Shown piece by piece: positions 53,149-62,972 of a stretch of 64,000 nt of DNA. Every line of letters starts with the position of its first letter. Positions within the stretch are counted from its first letter, which is position 1. Below the pieces are notes generated by a model. It saw nothing but the letters and a program-made list of their open reading frames with translations. It was not told the origin of the DNA and searched no databases. The stretch is from Clostridia bacterium (GTDB lineage: Bacteria; Bacillota; Clostridia; Christensenellales; Borkfalkiaceae), in contig JAFQAQ010000020.1 in NCBI GenBank assembly GCA_017399945.1, positions 62,001 through 126,000 of the forward strand, in the 5' to 3' direction. The translations under genes were made by a program, and so were the position numbers.

Positions 53149-55971
53149 TTATTTGTTTAATATTTTGTTAAGAAAAGCGCCCGTGTGGCTTTGGGGGATT
53201 TTTGCTACTTGTTCGGGCGTGCCGGTTGCAACTACCCTTCCGCCGCCGTCGCCACCTTCCGGCCCAAGGTCGATTATATAATCGGCAAGTTTAATAACGT
53301 CCATATTATGTTCTATGATAATAAGGGTGTTTCCACCTTGTTGCAAACGCTTTAACACCGTGCAAAGTTTATCTATATCGTAACTATGAAGTCCGGTTGT
53401 TGGCTCATCCAAAATATATACCGTTCTTCCCGTAGAACGTTTAGATAATTCGGTTGCAAGTTTTACCCTTTGCGCTTCCCCACCGGAAAGCGTTGTGGAA
53501 CTTTGCCCAAGTTTTATATAACCTAAACCCACGTCTTGTAAAGTTTTGATTTTTCCGTAAATAGACGGAATGCTCTTAAAGAATTCGCAAGCAGTATCAA
53601 CCGTCATATCCAGCACTTCAAAGATATTTTTATCTTTATATTTAACTTGCAAGGTTTCTCTATTATATCTAGTACCTTTACAAACTTCGCAATTAACGTA
53701 CATATCGGGAAGAAAATGCATTTCTATTTTAATAACGCCGTCGCCCTCGCAATGTTCGCATCTACCACCCGAAACGTTAAAAGAAAATCTGCCTGCCTTA
53801 TACCCACGTTCTTTTGCGTCCGGAGTGCTAGCAAAAAGTTCTCTTATTGCAGTAAACACGCCCGTGTAGGTTGCAGGGTTACTTCTTGGCGTTCTGCCGA
53901 TAGGCGATTGGTCTATTTGGATAATCTTATCAAAATGCTCAATTCCTTCCACGCTATCTGCCTTGCCGTCCCTAACTTTTGCGCCGTTAAGACGCGAGGC
54001 TAGATACGGATAAACTATCTCGTTTACTAGCGAACTTTTGCCCGAACCCGAAACGCCCGTAACTGCCGTCATTAGCCCTACGGGGAAGGAAACGTCTGCG
54101 TTTTTAAGGTTGTTTTGGCTTGCGCCCTTTACGGTAAGCCATCTGCCGTCGGGCGCTTTTCTCTCTTCGGGAACTTGTATTTTTCTTCTTCCTGCCAAGT
54201 AATCGCCCGTGATAGAACGTGGCTCGTTCATAATATCTTGCACACTGCCTTGCGCAACCACTTGGCCACCATGAACGCCTGCTTTTGGACCAATGTCAAC
54301 TATATGGTCGGCGGCGTACATAGTTTCTTCGTCGTGTTCAACAACGATTAGCGTGTTGCCTAAATCCCTTAAACTCTTTAAGGTAGCAATAAGTTTTTGG
54401 TTGTCGCGTTGATGTAAACCAATACTCGGCTCGTCCAAAATGTATAACACGCCCGTAAGACCACTGCCTATTTGCGTGGCAAGACGTATTCTTTGCGCTT
54501 CGCCACCTGAAAGAGTGGCTGCGTTTCTTGACAAGGTTAAATACCCTAACCCGACGTTTAGCAAAAAGTTTAGCCTTGCTTTTATTTCTTTTAGGATAGG
54601 GGTTGCAATTTGCGTTTGCGTTACAGGAAGTTTAAGTTCGTCTAAAAAGGCAAGCAATTCTTTTACCGAACAATCGGTAAGTTGAGCGATATTTCTATCC
54701 CCAATCGTCACGGCAAGCGCTTCCTTTTTAAGGCGTTTTCCACCGCAAGTAGAACACGGGGTAATCACCATGTAACGTTCTATTTCACTTTTGGTGTAAT
54801 CGCTTGTGGTTTCCCTATACCTACGTTCTAAGTTGGGGATAATGCCTTCCCAAGAAGAATTGAAACTTCCCGAAAAGGTTTTGGTGGAATATTCCATTTC
54901 AATTCTTTCCCCACCGTTGCCGTAAAGTAGCATATTATATATTTCGGGTGGAAGGTCTTTTACGGGGGTATCTAAACTAAATCCGTAGTGACGAGCAAGC
55001 GAATTAAAGTTCATTTCAGCCATTTTGCCACTATCTAAATTCCAACCGGTAACAGTCATTGCGCCCTGTCTTAGCGTTTTGGTTTTGTCCTTTACTATAA
55101 GGTCGGGGTCTACCCTTTTGTTAAAACCAAGTCCAGAGCATTCAGGACAAGCGCCGAAAGGATTGTTAAAAGAAAACAATCTCGGTTCTAATTCTTCTAT
55201 GCTAACCCCACAATCAGGGCAAGTGTGTTTGGTGGAAAACAAGGTGTTTTCGCCGTCGACGATTTTAACGTCCACCAACCCTTCGGAAAGTTTGATTGCC
55301 GTTTCCACACTGTCGAAAAGGCGTTTTTCTATGCCTTCTTTAACCACAAGCCTATCAATTACTACGCTTATGGAATGTTTTTTGTTTTTTTCTAAAAAGA
55401 TTTCTTCGTCTAAACTATAAACTATTCCGTCTATTTCTACCCTTGCGTAACCACTTTTACGGAACCCTTCTATAAGTTTAGTATACTCACCCTTTTTACC
55501 ACGAATTACGGGCGCGTTTATAAGTATTTTACTACCTTGTGGAAAAGCCATTATTTTATCGCAAATTTGGTCGACCGTTTGGCGGGTAATTTCCTTGCCA
55601 CACTCTGGGCAATGGGCAACGCCACACCTTGCGAAAAGCAAACGAAAATAATCGTAAATTTCGGTTACCGTACCAACGGTTGAACGTGGGTTGTGCGAAG
55701 TGGTTTTTTGGTCGATGGAAATTGCAGGCGAAAGTCCGTCTATAGAATCGACGTCCGGTTTTTCCATTTGTCCTAAAAACATGCGCGCGTAACTAGACAA
55801 ACTTTCCACGTATCTGCGTTGACCTTCTGCGTATATGGTTTCAAAGGCGAGCGTAGACTTGCCACTGCCCGATAACCCCGTGAACACCACGAGCTTATCT
55901 CTCGGTATAGTGACGTTTATATTTTTAAGGTTATTTTCCCTTGCGCCTTTTATAACTAAATCGTTTTTCAT
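53149..55971 (-). CDS. uvrA: Excinuclease ABC subunit A
   Basis: 940 aa. Two ABC ATPase halves: first Walker [18 protein letters not shown] near residue 30, second [12 protein letters not shown] near 630, each with an LSGGEAQR signature. Zinc modules include [20 protein letters not shown] and CEHCEGDG with CEVCKG. It finds DNA damage and loads UvrB. It follows uvrB by six bases, a standard pair. Confidence 0.98.
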   Translation of the reverse strand: MKNDLVIKGARENNLKNINVTIPRDKLVVFTGLSGSGKSTLAFETIYAEGQRRYVESLSSYARMFLGQMEKPDVDSIDGLSPAISIDQKTTSHNPRSTVGTVTEIYDYFRLLFARCGVAHCPECGKEITRQTVDQICDKIMAFPQGSKILINAPVIRGKKGEYTKLIEGFRKSGYARVEIDGIVYSLDEEIFLEKNKKHSISVVIDRLVVKEGIEKRLFDSVETAIKLSEGLVDVKIVDGENTLFSTKHTCPDCGVSIEELEPRLFSFNNPFGACPECSGLGFNKRVDPDLIVKDKTKTLRQGAMTVTGWNLDSGKMAEMNFNSLARHYGFSLDTPVKDLPPEIYNMLLYGNGGERIEMEYSTKTFSGSFNSSWEGIIPNLERRYRETTSDYTKSEIERYMVITPCSTCGGKRLKKEALAVTIGDRNIAQLTDCSVKELLAFLDELKLPVTQTQIATPILKEIKARLNFLLNVGLGYLTLSRNAATLSGGEAQRIRLATQIGSGLTGVLYILDEPSIGLHQRDNQKLIATLKSLRDLGNTLIVVEHDEETMYAADHIVDIGPKAGVHGGQVVAQGSVQDIMNEPRSITGDYLAGRRKIQVPEERKAPDGRWLTVKGASQNNLKNADVSFPVGLMTAVTGVSGSGKSSLVNEIVYPYLASRLNGAKVRDGKADSVEGIEHFDKIIQIDQSPIGRTPRSNPATYTGVFTAIRELFASTPDAKERGYKAGRFSFNVSGGRCEHCEGDGVIKIEMHFLPDMYVNCEVCKGTRYNRETLQVKYKDKNIFEVLDMTVDTACEFFKSIPSIYGKIKTLQDVGLGYIKLGQSSTTLSGGEAQRVKLATELSKRSTGRTVYILDEPTTGLHSYDIDKLCTVLKRLQQGGNTLIIIEHNMDVIKLADYIIDLGPEGGDGGGRVVATGTPEQVAKIPQSHTGAFLNKILNK

Positions 55972-55977
55972 TTAATC

Positions 55978-57939
55978 TCACTTTCTCATTTTGAGTTTTA
56001 GTTTGGTTATAGTATCCCTTATTTCAATACACCTTTCAAAATCAAGCGAAGCAGAAGCAATCTTCATAAGCGCTTTTAATTTTTCGATTTCTTCTGGGAT
56101 ATCTTTTGCTTTTATATCTTTTGTTCTGTCTACTTTCTTGGTAATTTCAAGCGAATTTACCACTTGTTTAACTATGGTTTTTGGAATAATACCGTGTTTT
56201 TGGTTGTATTCGCTTTGGATAGCGCGTCTTCTTGCAGTTTCGTCCATAGCGCGTTTCATACTGCCCGTAATGGTATCGGCGTACATAATAACTCTGCCTT
56301 CGGCGTTTCTTGCCGCCCTACCCACCGTTTGTATAAGCGAAGTTTCGCTACGCAAAAATCCTTCCTTATCAGCGTCTAGTATAGCAACTAGTTTGACTTC
56401 GGGAAGGTCTAACCCTTCTCTTAAAAGGTTTATACCACAAAGCACGTCAAACTCCCCCGTGCGAAGTCCCGAAACGATATCTATTCTTTCCAAAGTATCG
56501 ATATCGCTGTGCATATACCTTACTTTTATCTTGTTTTCTTTAAGGTATTCGGTAAGGCTTTCCGCCATACGTTTGGTCAAGGTGGTTATAAGCACCCTAC
56601 CACCCGTCCAAATGGTCTTGTTTATTTCAACAAGTAGATGGTCGATTTGATTTTTAGTCGGGCAAACTTGTATTTCGGGATCAATAAGCCCCGTAGGACG
56701 TATAATTTGTTCTACCACCTGTCCCGCCTCTGAAAGTTCGTATTTTGCAGGGGTTGCCGAAACGCATATCATTTGACCTACCCTTGCATCGAATTCTTCA
56801 AAAGTAAGCGGACGATTATCAAACGCCGACCTTAAACGAAAACCGTAGTCGACTAAACTAGTTTTTCTTGAACGGTCGCCGTTATACATTGCGCCTATTT
56901 GCGGTATAGTCATGTGCGATTCGTCTATAAAGGTTATAAACCCTTGTGGGAAATAATCTAGCAAGGTAAAAGGTGGTTGACCGACCTGTCTACCGTCAAA
57001 ATAACGGCTGTAATTTTCAATACCTTTACAAAACCCGATTTCGCGTATCATTTCCATATCGTAATCGGTGCGTTGTTTTAACCTTTGGGCTTCTAAAAGT
57101 TTGCCTTGCTCGTTAAAAGCGTTAACTTCGTCGTTTTGGTCGACTTCAATGGCAGTAAGCGCCTTTTGTAATTTTTGTTCGGCAACTGCATAGTGGCTTG
57201 CGGGGAAGATTACCGCGTGTTTTAGTTGGGAAACGATTTTGCCGGAAACGGCTTCCACTTCGCAAAGTCTGTCTATTTGATCGCCAAAAAACTCTACTCT
57301 TATAAAAATTTCGGTGTTAGAAGAAGGGAAAATATCCACCGTATCCCCGTGCACCCTAAACGAAGAACGTGAAAAATCAACGTCCTTTCTCACGTATTGA
57401 ACGTTAACTAATTTACGCATTAACTCGTCCCTATCAAGTTTATCGTCGGGACGCAAAGATATTGCTAAATCGTAGTATTCTTGTGGCGCGCCAAGTCCGT
57501 ATATACAAGAAACGGACGCCACCACGATGGTATCTTGCCTTTCTGCTAGCGAACAAGTTGCCGAGTGACGAAGTTTATCTATTTCGTCGTTTATAGCAAG
57601 GTCTTTTTCAATATAAGTATCCGTACTCGCTATATACGCTTCGGGTTGATAATAATCGTAATAAGAAACGAAAAACTCCACCCTGTTTTGTGGAAAAAAT
57701 TCCCTAAACTCGTTACATAGTTGGGCTGCAAGCGTTTTGTTATGGGCAATTATAAGCGCAGGGCGATTTACCCTTTCTATAACGTTTGCCATAGTAAAAG
57801 TTTTGCCTGAACCGGTTACACCAAGCAAAACTTGCGTTCTAAGTCCGTCGTTTAACCCTTCAACCAACTTGTCGATAGCCTGCGGTTGATCGCCCGTAGG
57901 CGCGTATTTAGAATGTAGTTTAAAATCCCTTTTTTCCAC
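55978..57939 (-). CDS. uvrB: Excinuclease ABC subunit B
   Basis: 653 aa with GTG start (57939). Helicase Walker [17 protein letters not shown], beta-hairpin region [20 protein letters not shown], motif [17 protein letters not shown] and the C-terminal UVR domain (about 615-650) that contacts UvrC. It verifies lesions and guides incision. The promoter TTGCTT-17-TATAAT lies upstream. No LexA-like box is obvious there. Confidence 0.98.
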   Translation of the reverse strand: MEKRDFKLHSKYAPTGDQPQAIDKLVEGLNDGLRTQVLLGVTGSGKTFTMANVIERVNRPALIIAHNKTLAAQLCNEFREFFPQNRVEFFVSYYDYYQPEAYIASTDTYIEKDLAINDEIDKLRHSATCSLAERQDTIVVASVSCIYGLGAPQEYYDLAISLRPDDKLDRDELMRKLVNVQYVRKDVDFSRSSFRVHGDTVDIFPSSNTEIFIRVEFFGDQIDRLCEVEAVSGKIVSQLKHAVIFPASHYAVAEQKLQKALTAIEVDQNDEVNAFNEQGKLLEAQRLKQRTDYDMEMIREIGFCKGIENYSRYFDGRQVGQPPFTLLDYFPQGFITFIDESHMTIPQIGAMYNGDRSRKTSLVDYGFRLRSAFDNRPLTFEEFDARVGQMICVSATPAKYELSEAGQVVEQIIRPTGLIDPEIQVCPTKNQIDHLLVEINKTIWTGGRVLITTLTKRMAESLTEYLKENKIKVRYMHSDIDTLERIDIVSGLRTGEFDVLCGINLLREGLDLPEVKLVAILDADKEGFLRSETSLIQTVGRAARNAEGRVIMYADTITGSMKRAMDETARRRAIQSEYNQKHGIIPKTIVKQVVNSLEITKKVDRTKDIKAKDIPEEIEKLKALMKIASASLDFERCIEIRDTITKLKLKMRK

Positions 57940-57986
57940 TATACTTATCCGAAATTGAGTTTTAACAGTTTTTTTTGTTTATATAC

Positions 57987-58015
57987 ATTATAAAGTACTA
58001 TACGCAAAAAAGCAA
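57987..58015 (-). promoter_or_regulatory. Promoter of uvrB-uvrA
   Basis: TTGCTT (58010-58015), 17-bp spacer, TATAAT (57987-57992), read leftward. Confidence 0.65.
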
Positions 58016-58056
58016 ACCTTTTTTTATTATAGCGTAACCAACCAAACGCTTTTTTG

Positions 58057-58065
58057 CATATTATA
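58057..58065 (+). promoter_or_regulatory. Possible sporulation-sigma -10 for the collagen-like gene
   Basis: CATATTATA fits the CATAnnnTA -10 of the mother-cell factors SigE/SigK; ACC at 58037-58039 is a possible -35 at 18 bp. The AT-rich setting makes chance matches likely. Confidence 0.3.
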
Positions 58066-58092
58066 TAAGGACGACACTAAGGAGGAATTTTT

Positions 58093-58830
58093 ATGTGTTT
58101 ATTCGGCCAAAACGGCTGTAATTGTAACCGAAACTGTTGTAATCAAAGAATATACGTTCGTGGCCCGCAAGGTCCCGTTGGCCCACAAGGTCCAAGGGGT
58201 TTTCAAGGACCACAAGGTCCAATTGGCGCGACGGGTGCAACGGGTGCGACGGGCGCAACTGGTGCAACCGGTCCACAAGGTCCAGTTGGTGCGACTGGTC
58301 CTATTGGTCCACAAGGTCCAATTGGGGCGACAGGTCCTATTGGTCCGCAAGGTCCAGTTGGGGCGACAGGTCCTATTGGCCCACAAGGTCCAATAGGTGC
58401 AACGGGCGCAGTAGGTCCGCAAGGTCCAGTTGGTCCTAGTGGCACTAGCGACGTAATTTATGCAAGTGGCGGAGCTTCAACCGTTCCTACCAACACGGTT
58501 ATTCCCTTAACCACTTCGATCGTTACCCCTACGGGTACTATGACGTTATCAAACAGCGCAGTTAACCTACCGGAAGCGGGAAGTTATTTAGTTTCCTATT
58601 CAGTAAACGGCTCTGTCCCCACCGACGATTTTTCGTTTAGTCTATACCTAAACGACGAGCTAATCGATGGGCAAACGGTCGTTATAACCCCCGTAGCGGG
58701 TGGTTTGGCGCAAGGTAGCAATACCGTGCTAGTTAACGTTACGGACGCAAGCACTTTATCCGTTTACAACACTTCTACCCAAACGGCTACAATATCGGGC
58801 GTGGGATTAACCGTTCTAAAAACGGCGTAA
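58093..58830 (+). CDS. Collagen-like Gly-X-Y repeat protein (exosporium BclA-like)
   Basis: 245 aa. A short head rich in Cys (residues 2, 9, 11, 15, 16), then about 31 Gly-X-Y triplets (about 25-117), dominated by GPQ, GPI, GPV and GAT, then a C-terminal beta-rich domain of about 125 residues ([34 protein letters not shown]) like the trimerising C1q/TNF-like ends of bacterial collagen-like proteins. No signal peptide. Threonine-rich triplets are the kind that carry O-glycans in BclA. AAGGAGG precedes ATG 58093. Surface of spore or cell is inferred. Confidence 0.85.
   Translation: MCLFGQNGCNCNRNCCNQRIYVRGPQGPVGPQGPRGFQGPQGPIGATGATGATGATGATGPQGPVGATGPIGPQGPIGATGPIGPQGPVGATGPIGPQGPIGATGAVGPQGPVGPSGTSDVIYASGGASTVPTNTVIPLTTSIVTPTGTMTLSNSAVNLPEAGSYLVSYSVNGSVPTDDFSFSLYLNDELIDGQTVVITPVAGGLAQGSNTVLVNVTDASTLSVYNTSTQTATISGVGLTVLKTA
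58288..58395 (+). repeat. Three tandem 36-bp collagen repeats
   Basis: Three units coding [13 protein letters not shown] (58288-58323, 58324-58359, 58360-58395), differing at a few third positions, with a diverged fourth after them. Such units usually vary in number between strains. Confidence 0.85.
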
Positions 58831-58848
58831 CCTACTCCGTGTAATAAC

Positions 58849-58877
58849 AAACACCGCTAGAAATAGCGGTGTTTTTT
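58849..58877. terminator. Terminator after the collagen-like gene
   Basis: Stem ACACCGCTA and its complement with a GAAA tetraloop, then a T-run; also faces the converging MBL gene. Confidence 0.9.
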
Positions 58878-58881
58878 GGAT

Positions 58882-59874
58882 TTAGTAAGTTTGGCTTGTA
58901 GTTACGTTATAGTTATTATTTTTAGACGCCGTAACGCATACGTTTCCACTTAAATCCGTGCGATAAAGGTTAACGGTTGGATTTACGCCGACCAATCTAT
59001 CCAAAGTAGAAGAAGCTGGGTGTCCGTAAGGATTAGCCGTTCCACAACTTACCACTGCGTTTTTAGGAAGTAGAATCTGCAAGAATTCTTGCGAAGAAGA
59101 CTGGTCGTCTCCGTGATGCCCTAGTTTTAGAAAATCTACTCCTACTAGGTTTATTTTTCCCTTACCAAAAACTTGGTCGTAAAAACCCGTCAAGTAGTTT
59201 TGTATTACCAACTTTTCTTGAATACTACTTGCATCACCCGTAAAAACCATACGTATGCCCATACATTGAAGGTATATTATTGGAGATAAATCGTTTATTT
59301 GCTTAGAATTTGGTTGATAAAACCCGTTAAATTCCGAATAGTAGCTATGACTTTTGCCGTCGGTTGCAAGCGGAGATAAAAAAGCAATAAAATAATCGCC
59401 ACCGTCTATACGTTTATAACAGTCCGAATAAATAACGTTAGTTTTGTTTTCCTTCATCACGTTATAAGCCGTATTAAACTGAGTATACAACCTTTTATCT
59501 AAAATGTTTGGAATATACGCGTTCTTTATAGGATAACAACCGACAAGCCACGGCGCGTTTCCAACGTGGTCGTTATCGGGGTGGGTTAAAACGAGATAGT
59601 CTATAAAAGTAGCCGAATAACCTTTTAGCGTATCGGAAATAGCCTTTTGGTTAAAGGAAAGGTTCTCCCCGCAATCTATCATCAAAATTTTTCCGTCTGG
59701 AAGTTTTATCGTTATGCAATCGCCATTGCCAACGTCCACGAACGTAACGTGAAGTTTACCATCGGAAACGGTTGTTTCTTGATTTTGCCCTTCTTTGCAA
59801 GAAGAGAAGGAAAAGCTTGTGAATAAGCATAAAACTATCAATAAAATAGCGGTTGTTTTTCTTAGGTAAGACAT
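58882..59874 (-). CDS. ComEC-like metallo-beta-lactamase-fold lipoprotein
   Basis: 330 aa. Signal peptide with lipobox FSSC, lipidation at Cys26. The mature part is an MBL-fold domain like the C-terminal hydrolase of ComEC: VTFVDVGNGDCITIKLPDG, metal motif THPDNDHVG, VFTGDASS and LKLGHHGDDQSSSQEFL. Unlike ComEC it has no membrane channel, so it is an exported hydrolase on the outer face of the membrane, possibly a nuclease or phosphodiesterase. Last gene after the exporter-like protein and patatin. Confidence 0.85.
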   Translation of the reverse strand: MSYLRKTTAILLIVLCLFTSFSFSSCKEGQNQETTVSDGKLHVTFVDVGNGDCITIKLPDGKILMIDCGENLSFNQKAISDTLKGYSATFIDYLVLTHPDNDHVGNAPWLVGCYPIKNAYIPNILDKRLYTQFNTAYNVMKENKTNVIYSDCYKRIDGGDYFIAFLSPLATDGKSHSYYSEFNGFYQPNSKQINDLSPIIYLQCMGIRMVFTGDASSIQEKLVIQNYLTGFYDQVFGKGKINLVGVDFLKLGHHGDDQSSSQEFLQILLPKNAVVSCGTANPYGHPASSTLDRLVGVNPTVNLYRTDLSGNVCVTASKNNNYNVTTSQTY

Positions 59875-59881
59875 AAAAGGT

Positions 59882-60688
59882 TTATCCCTTTTTGTTGTTT
59901 AACGCTTTGATATCAGCCAAAATTTTGGGCATTTGTTCTATTGCAGTTTGATAACCGATATCGAACATTTCCTTTCCGCGTTTTATGGAAATGGAAGAAA
60001 AACCTTTAAGGTTTGGTCTTAAAACAACGTTAGAATATTTATATCCTTGCTCTTTTGGATTTTCCACCTTTGCTTTATAAGTAGGAAATAATTTAGATAA
60101 ACCTTCGGTTTTGTTGTCGGATAACGAAAGGTCCACGCCAACTATATAATCAGCGCCCATTTGTTTTACTAAATCGGCAGGGATTGAGTTAACGTAAGCG
60201 CCGTCTATATATCTTTGTCTATCGATTACCACGGGTTTAAAAAAAGGTGGCATACAAGAAGACGAAGCGAGCGCAACCGACAAGTTACCCCTACTAAACA
60301 CCTTTTCTTTGCCACTTTCTAAATGAGTTGCAACCGTCTGAAAGGGTTTTTTAAGGTCTTCTATATTCTTTTCGCCAAGGTTATCTTCAATAACTTTTAT
60401 TATGCCGGAAGTATCCATATTAATGGGAATTCCCGTTAATACGTTTGAAAAATCCACTTGATTTAGAAGTTCCAATATATCGGTAGAAGAATACCCGTCC
60501 GCATAAAAAGCACCGATAATACTACCGATGCTAGTTCCTGCAACGACGGAGAACTCCACGCCGTTTTCCTCAAACGCCCTTAAAACGCCAAGTTCTGCAT
60601 AGCCTTTTGCTCCACCCGAGCCGAGCGCCAAACCTAGTTTTTTTGGTTGAGGTTTATTGCGTTTAAATAACCAAGAGAAAAAACCCAT
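59882..60688 (-). CDS. Patatin-like phospholipase
   Basis: 268 aa, RssA/YlbK-like. Oxyanion loop GSGGAKGYAELGV, nucleophile elbow GTSIGS and the catalytic-dyad DGAYVNSIP are all present, so the Ser-Asp dyad is complete. It probably removes acyl chains from lipids in the cytoplasm. GGGGAG sits before ATG 60688, directly after the stop of the preceding gene, with no gap. Confidence 0.92.
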   Translation of the reverse strand: MGFFSWLFKRNKPQPKKLGLALGSGGAKGYAELGVLRAFEENGVEFSVVAGTSIGSIIGAFYADGYSSTDILELLNQVDFSNVLTGIPINMDTSGIIKVIEDNLGEKNIEDLKKPFQTVATHLESGKEKVFSRGNLSVALASSSCMPPFFKPVVIDRQRYIDGAYVNSIPADLVKQMGADYIVGVDLSLSDNKTEGLSKLFPTYKAKVENPKEQGYKYSNVVLRPNLKGFSSISIKRGKEMFDIGYQTAIEQMPKILADIKALNNKKG

Positions 60689-61333
60689 TTACTCCCCTTT
60701 TTCCGAATTTGGAACTTTACGTTTGTGGCTTACCACTTTTATTATAGTAAACACCAATAAAACTACGGCAAGGGCGAACATTCCGTATAAAATATAATCT
60801 AACACGGTAATATCCCATAACGTTATACATAACTGCGCAAGTAAGGATATAATAAGCCCTGCGATAAAGTTACCTATAATCCCTGCCAAAGCAGTTCGCC
60901 AAAAATTTAAATTCAAAAATACTGCGATCGCAGTGCCCATCCAAATACCCGTCATTGGAAGTGGTATTGCTACAAACACTAAAACGCACAAGGTTTTAAT
61001 GTAATTTTCGGTAACGGCTTTTTTCCTATTAGATTTTTTTTGACTTTCCAAAGCGTCAACTGCTTTTTCGTGAATATACCCTTCTATTTTATCAGCAAAG
61101 GTTTTTATAGGTTTTATCAATTTAATTAGTTTAAGCAAGGGTTTGAGCAAAAAGAAAACGGGTATTACGGCTAAGGTAGAACCGAGATAAGAAAGTCCGA
61201 AAGCTTCAAAGAAATTATATCCAAGACCACGCGCAAAAACTATTCCACCTTTTAGTTCGATAAGTGGAATAAAACTAAGAAAAAGCGCGCTTATTAAGTC
61301 GTTATGGAACAATTCTCTTATTGCGTCAACCAT
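60689..61333 (-). CDS. Small multidrug export-type membrane protein (COG2426)
   Basis: 214 aa from ATG 61333; an in-frame ATG at 61402 would lie inside the -35 of the promoter. Four or five hydrophobic segments, with the family stretch SFIPLIELKGGIVFARGLG near the N-terminus and VFVAIPLPMTGIWMGTAIAV in the second half. The family name comes from weak resistance reports; the natural substrate is unknown. First gene of the operon with patatin and the MBL lipoprotein. Confidence 0.8.
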   Translation of the reverse strand: MVDAIRELFHNDLISALFLSFIPLIELKGGIVFARGLGYNFFEAFGLSYLGSTLAVIPVFFLLKPLLKLIKLIKPIKTFADKIEGYIHEKAVDALESQKKSNRKKAVTENYIKTLCVLVFVAIPLPMTGIWMGTAIAVFLNLNFWRTALAGIIGNFIAGLIISLLAQLCITLWDITVLDYILYGMFALAVVLLVFTIIKVVSHKRKVPNSEKGE

Positions 61334-61352
61334 AAAAAATACCCAAAAATCC

Positions 61353-61381
61353 TTGATTAAAAGTATCAATATAAGTATAAT
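61353..61381 (+). promoter_or_regulatory. Promoter of ttcA, overlapping the divergent promoter
   Basis: TTGATT (61353-61358), 17-bp spacer, TATAAT (61376-61381). Confidence 0.7.
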
Positions 61382-61402
61382 GTAATTATATAAAAAAATC
61401 AA
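61374..61402 (-). promoter_or_regulatory. Divergent promoter of the COG2426-patatin-MBL operon
   Basis: TTGATT (61397-61402), 17-bp spacer, TATACT (61374-61379), read leftward. Its -10 shares four bases (61376-61379) with the -10 of the rightward promoter. Confidence 0.65.
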
Positions 61403-61430
61403 TATAAATTTATTTATTTTTGTGGAAAAT

Positions 61431-62174
61431 ATGACTACTCAGCAAATGCTTTCTAAATTTAGAAAGGGAATAACTAAATATAAAATGATAAAGGACGGGG
61501 ATAAAATTGCCGTTGGCGTTTCAGGTGGCAAAGATTCGGTGACCTTACTTAAACTGCTTGCCGAATACCAACGTTTTTCGCCAGAGAAGTTTGAACTTTT
61601 GGCAATTACCGTCGACCTTAATTTTAAGCACGCAAACCCCGATTATTCTTTAATAAAAGCACTTTGCGACGAGTATAATATCCCTTATATAATAGAGCAA
61701 ACGGAAATTGGACAAATAGTGTTCGACGCAAGACAAGAAACAAACCCTTGCGCGCTGTGTTCAAAAATGCGTAAAGGCGCGCTTTATTCGGTTGTAAAGG
61801 AGCATGGGTTTAACAAGGTTGCCTTAGGTCACCATGCCGACGATTTGATAGACACCTTGTTTTTATCTTTATTTTATGAAGGTAGACTTTCTACTTTTGC
61901 ACCAAAAAGTTATCTCGACAGAACCGACCTCGTTATGATAAGACCTATGATTATGATTGAAGAAAGCGATATCGTGGCTTATAGCAAGGACCTTCCTATC
62001 GTAAAGAGTTGTTGCCCAGCAAACACCAATACTAAAAGAGAATATATAAAACAAGTTTATAAACATATTGGTAAGCAAATTCCTAACGTTAGAGAAATGG
62101 TTTTTACTGCGCTTACTCATCCCGAAAGATATTGCCTTTTTGATAAGTACGAAAGTCAAATTGACGAGTTTTAG
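61431..62174 (+). CDS. ttcA: tRNA 2-thiocytidine-32 biosynthesis protein, TtcA family
   Basis: 247 aa from ATG 61431; an in-frame GTG nine bases earlier is an alternative. P-loop PPase motif VSGGKDSVTLLKLL, the CxxC pair in NPCALCSKMRKG, LGHHADDLIDTLFLSLFY and the later SCCPAN are all TtcA-like. It adenylates and thiolates cytidine 32 of certain tRNAs using an Fe-S cluster. Some Clostridial members are annotated only as TtcA/TilS-like, so the exact position modified is inferred. Confidence 0.87.
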   Translation: MTTQQMLSKFRKGITKYKMIKDGDKIAVGVSGGKDSVTLLKLLAEYQRFSPEKFELLAITVDLNFKHANPDYSLIKALCDEYNIPYIIEQTEIGQIVFDARQETNPCALCSKMRKGALYSVVKEHGFNKVALGHHADDLIDTLFLSLFYEGRLSTFAPKSYLDRTDLVMIRPMIMIEESDIVAYSKDLPIVKSCCPANTNTKREYIKQVYKHIGKQIPNVREMVFTALTHPERYCLFDKYESQIDEF

Positions 62175-62200
62175 TCTTTAACTTAAAAATTAATATAACA

Positions 62201-62228
62201 AAAAGCCGTTGGATTCCAACGGCTTTTT
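62201..62228. terminator. Bidirectional terminator between ttcA and the polysaccharide genes
   Basis: Stem AAAAGCCGTTGG and its complement with an ATT loop; T-runs on both sides. Confidence 0.92.
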
Positions 62229-62243
62229 AGTTAAAAATTATTA

Positions 62244-62972
62244 TCAATTACCACTAGACGAGTTTGCGTCTGCAGTTTGAAAATCTTCCTGTTTTACGAT
62301 AAACGCCAAAACGTTTACCCCCGTTAATTCTTCGATTTCTTCTCTATCTTTAACGGTGTTGTCTAATAGATAAACAACAACCACGCAAGCAACAGCGGCA
62401 ATTGCGCCGAGCAAAAACCCGATTACGCTTGGTTTAAAGTAGTTATAACTAGAAGACTTAGCCATCTCGTTGCTAGTTTCTTTTAGTTCTGCGCCGTCTG
62501 CTTTAATATAATCTGCAAGTGAACTTTGTGCGTAAGCAATAACCGTTTTAAGTTTGCTTTCGGCAAGAGCGTCACTTTTATCTCTATACGAAATAGAGAA
62601 AATCAAACTATCTTCAACCCCATAAGAAATTCCTATGCCGGAAGAAGTGATTTCACCCGCGCCACCGTTTTCTTTATGGAGTTCATTTGCGCCAGCCACA
62701 AAACCAGCGCTTTTTATAATCGTTCCAACGTCACTTAAATAGTATTGGGATAAAACCAAGTTGTTTGAAGAAGACGAAGAATTAATCTTGGCAACTAGCA
62801 TAACGGTAGAAGTTCTAGTGTATACGGGTTTAACGGTTAAAACACCATATCCAAGCCCTAAAAGACAACCGAGAACCGCCGCCAAAATTATTGCTAAAAT
62901 GTTTTTGTACAAGGCCGTCAATAACGAACGGCGATATTTTACTTCTTGTAAAACTACGTTTTCGTTATCCAT
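62244..62972 (-). CDS. Wzz/YveK-type polysaccharide chain-length protein
   Basis: 242 aa. Membrane segments near residues 22-45 and 180-203 enclose an outside loop, the layout of Wzz and of the Gram-positive modulators of BY-kinases. The cytoplasmic tail LLDNTVKDREEIEELTGVNV has the segment that normally contacts the kinase. Its start overlaps the preceding paralogue by 8 bases. It probably controls capsule or exopolysaccharide length. The kinase is not in the window. Confidence 0.85.
   Translation of the reverse strand: MDNENVVLQEVKYRRSLLTALYKNILAIILAAVLGCLLGLGYGVLTVKPVYTRTSTVMLVAKINSSSSSNNLVLSQYYLSDVGTIIKSAGFVAGANELHKENGGAGEITSSGIGISYGVEDSLIFSISYRDKSDALAESKLKTVIAYAQSSLADYIKADGAELKETSNEMAKSSSYNYFKPSVIGFLLGAIAAVACVVVVYLLDNTVKDREEIEELTGVNVLAFIVKQEDFQTADANSSSGN

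Noticed and set aside
58031..58056. Terminator (AGCGT/ACGCT plus T-run) before the collagen-like gene
   Set aside because: Only a 5-bp stem with a 10-nt loop and no upstream gene reading into it.
57940..58092. LexA/SOS box upstream of uvrB
   Set aside because: No GAACN4GTTC-type site found by eye in the spacer.
58288..58395. 36-bp repeats resembling a CRISPR array
   Set aside because: Units are contiguous without spacers and encode Gly-X-Y triplets in frame.
58099..58445. Open frames on the minus strand across the collagen repeats
   Set aside because: The repetitive GC-patterned triplets keep all frames open; products are simple repeats and the plus frame has the ribosome site and the structured C-terminus.
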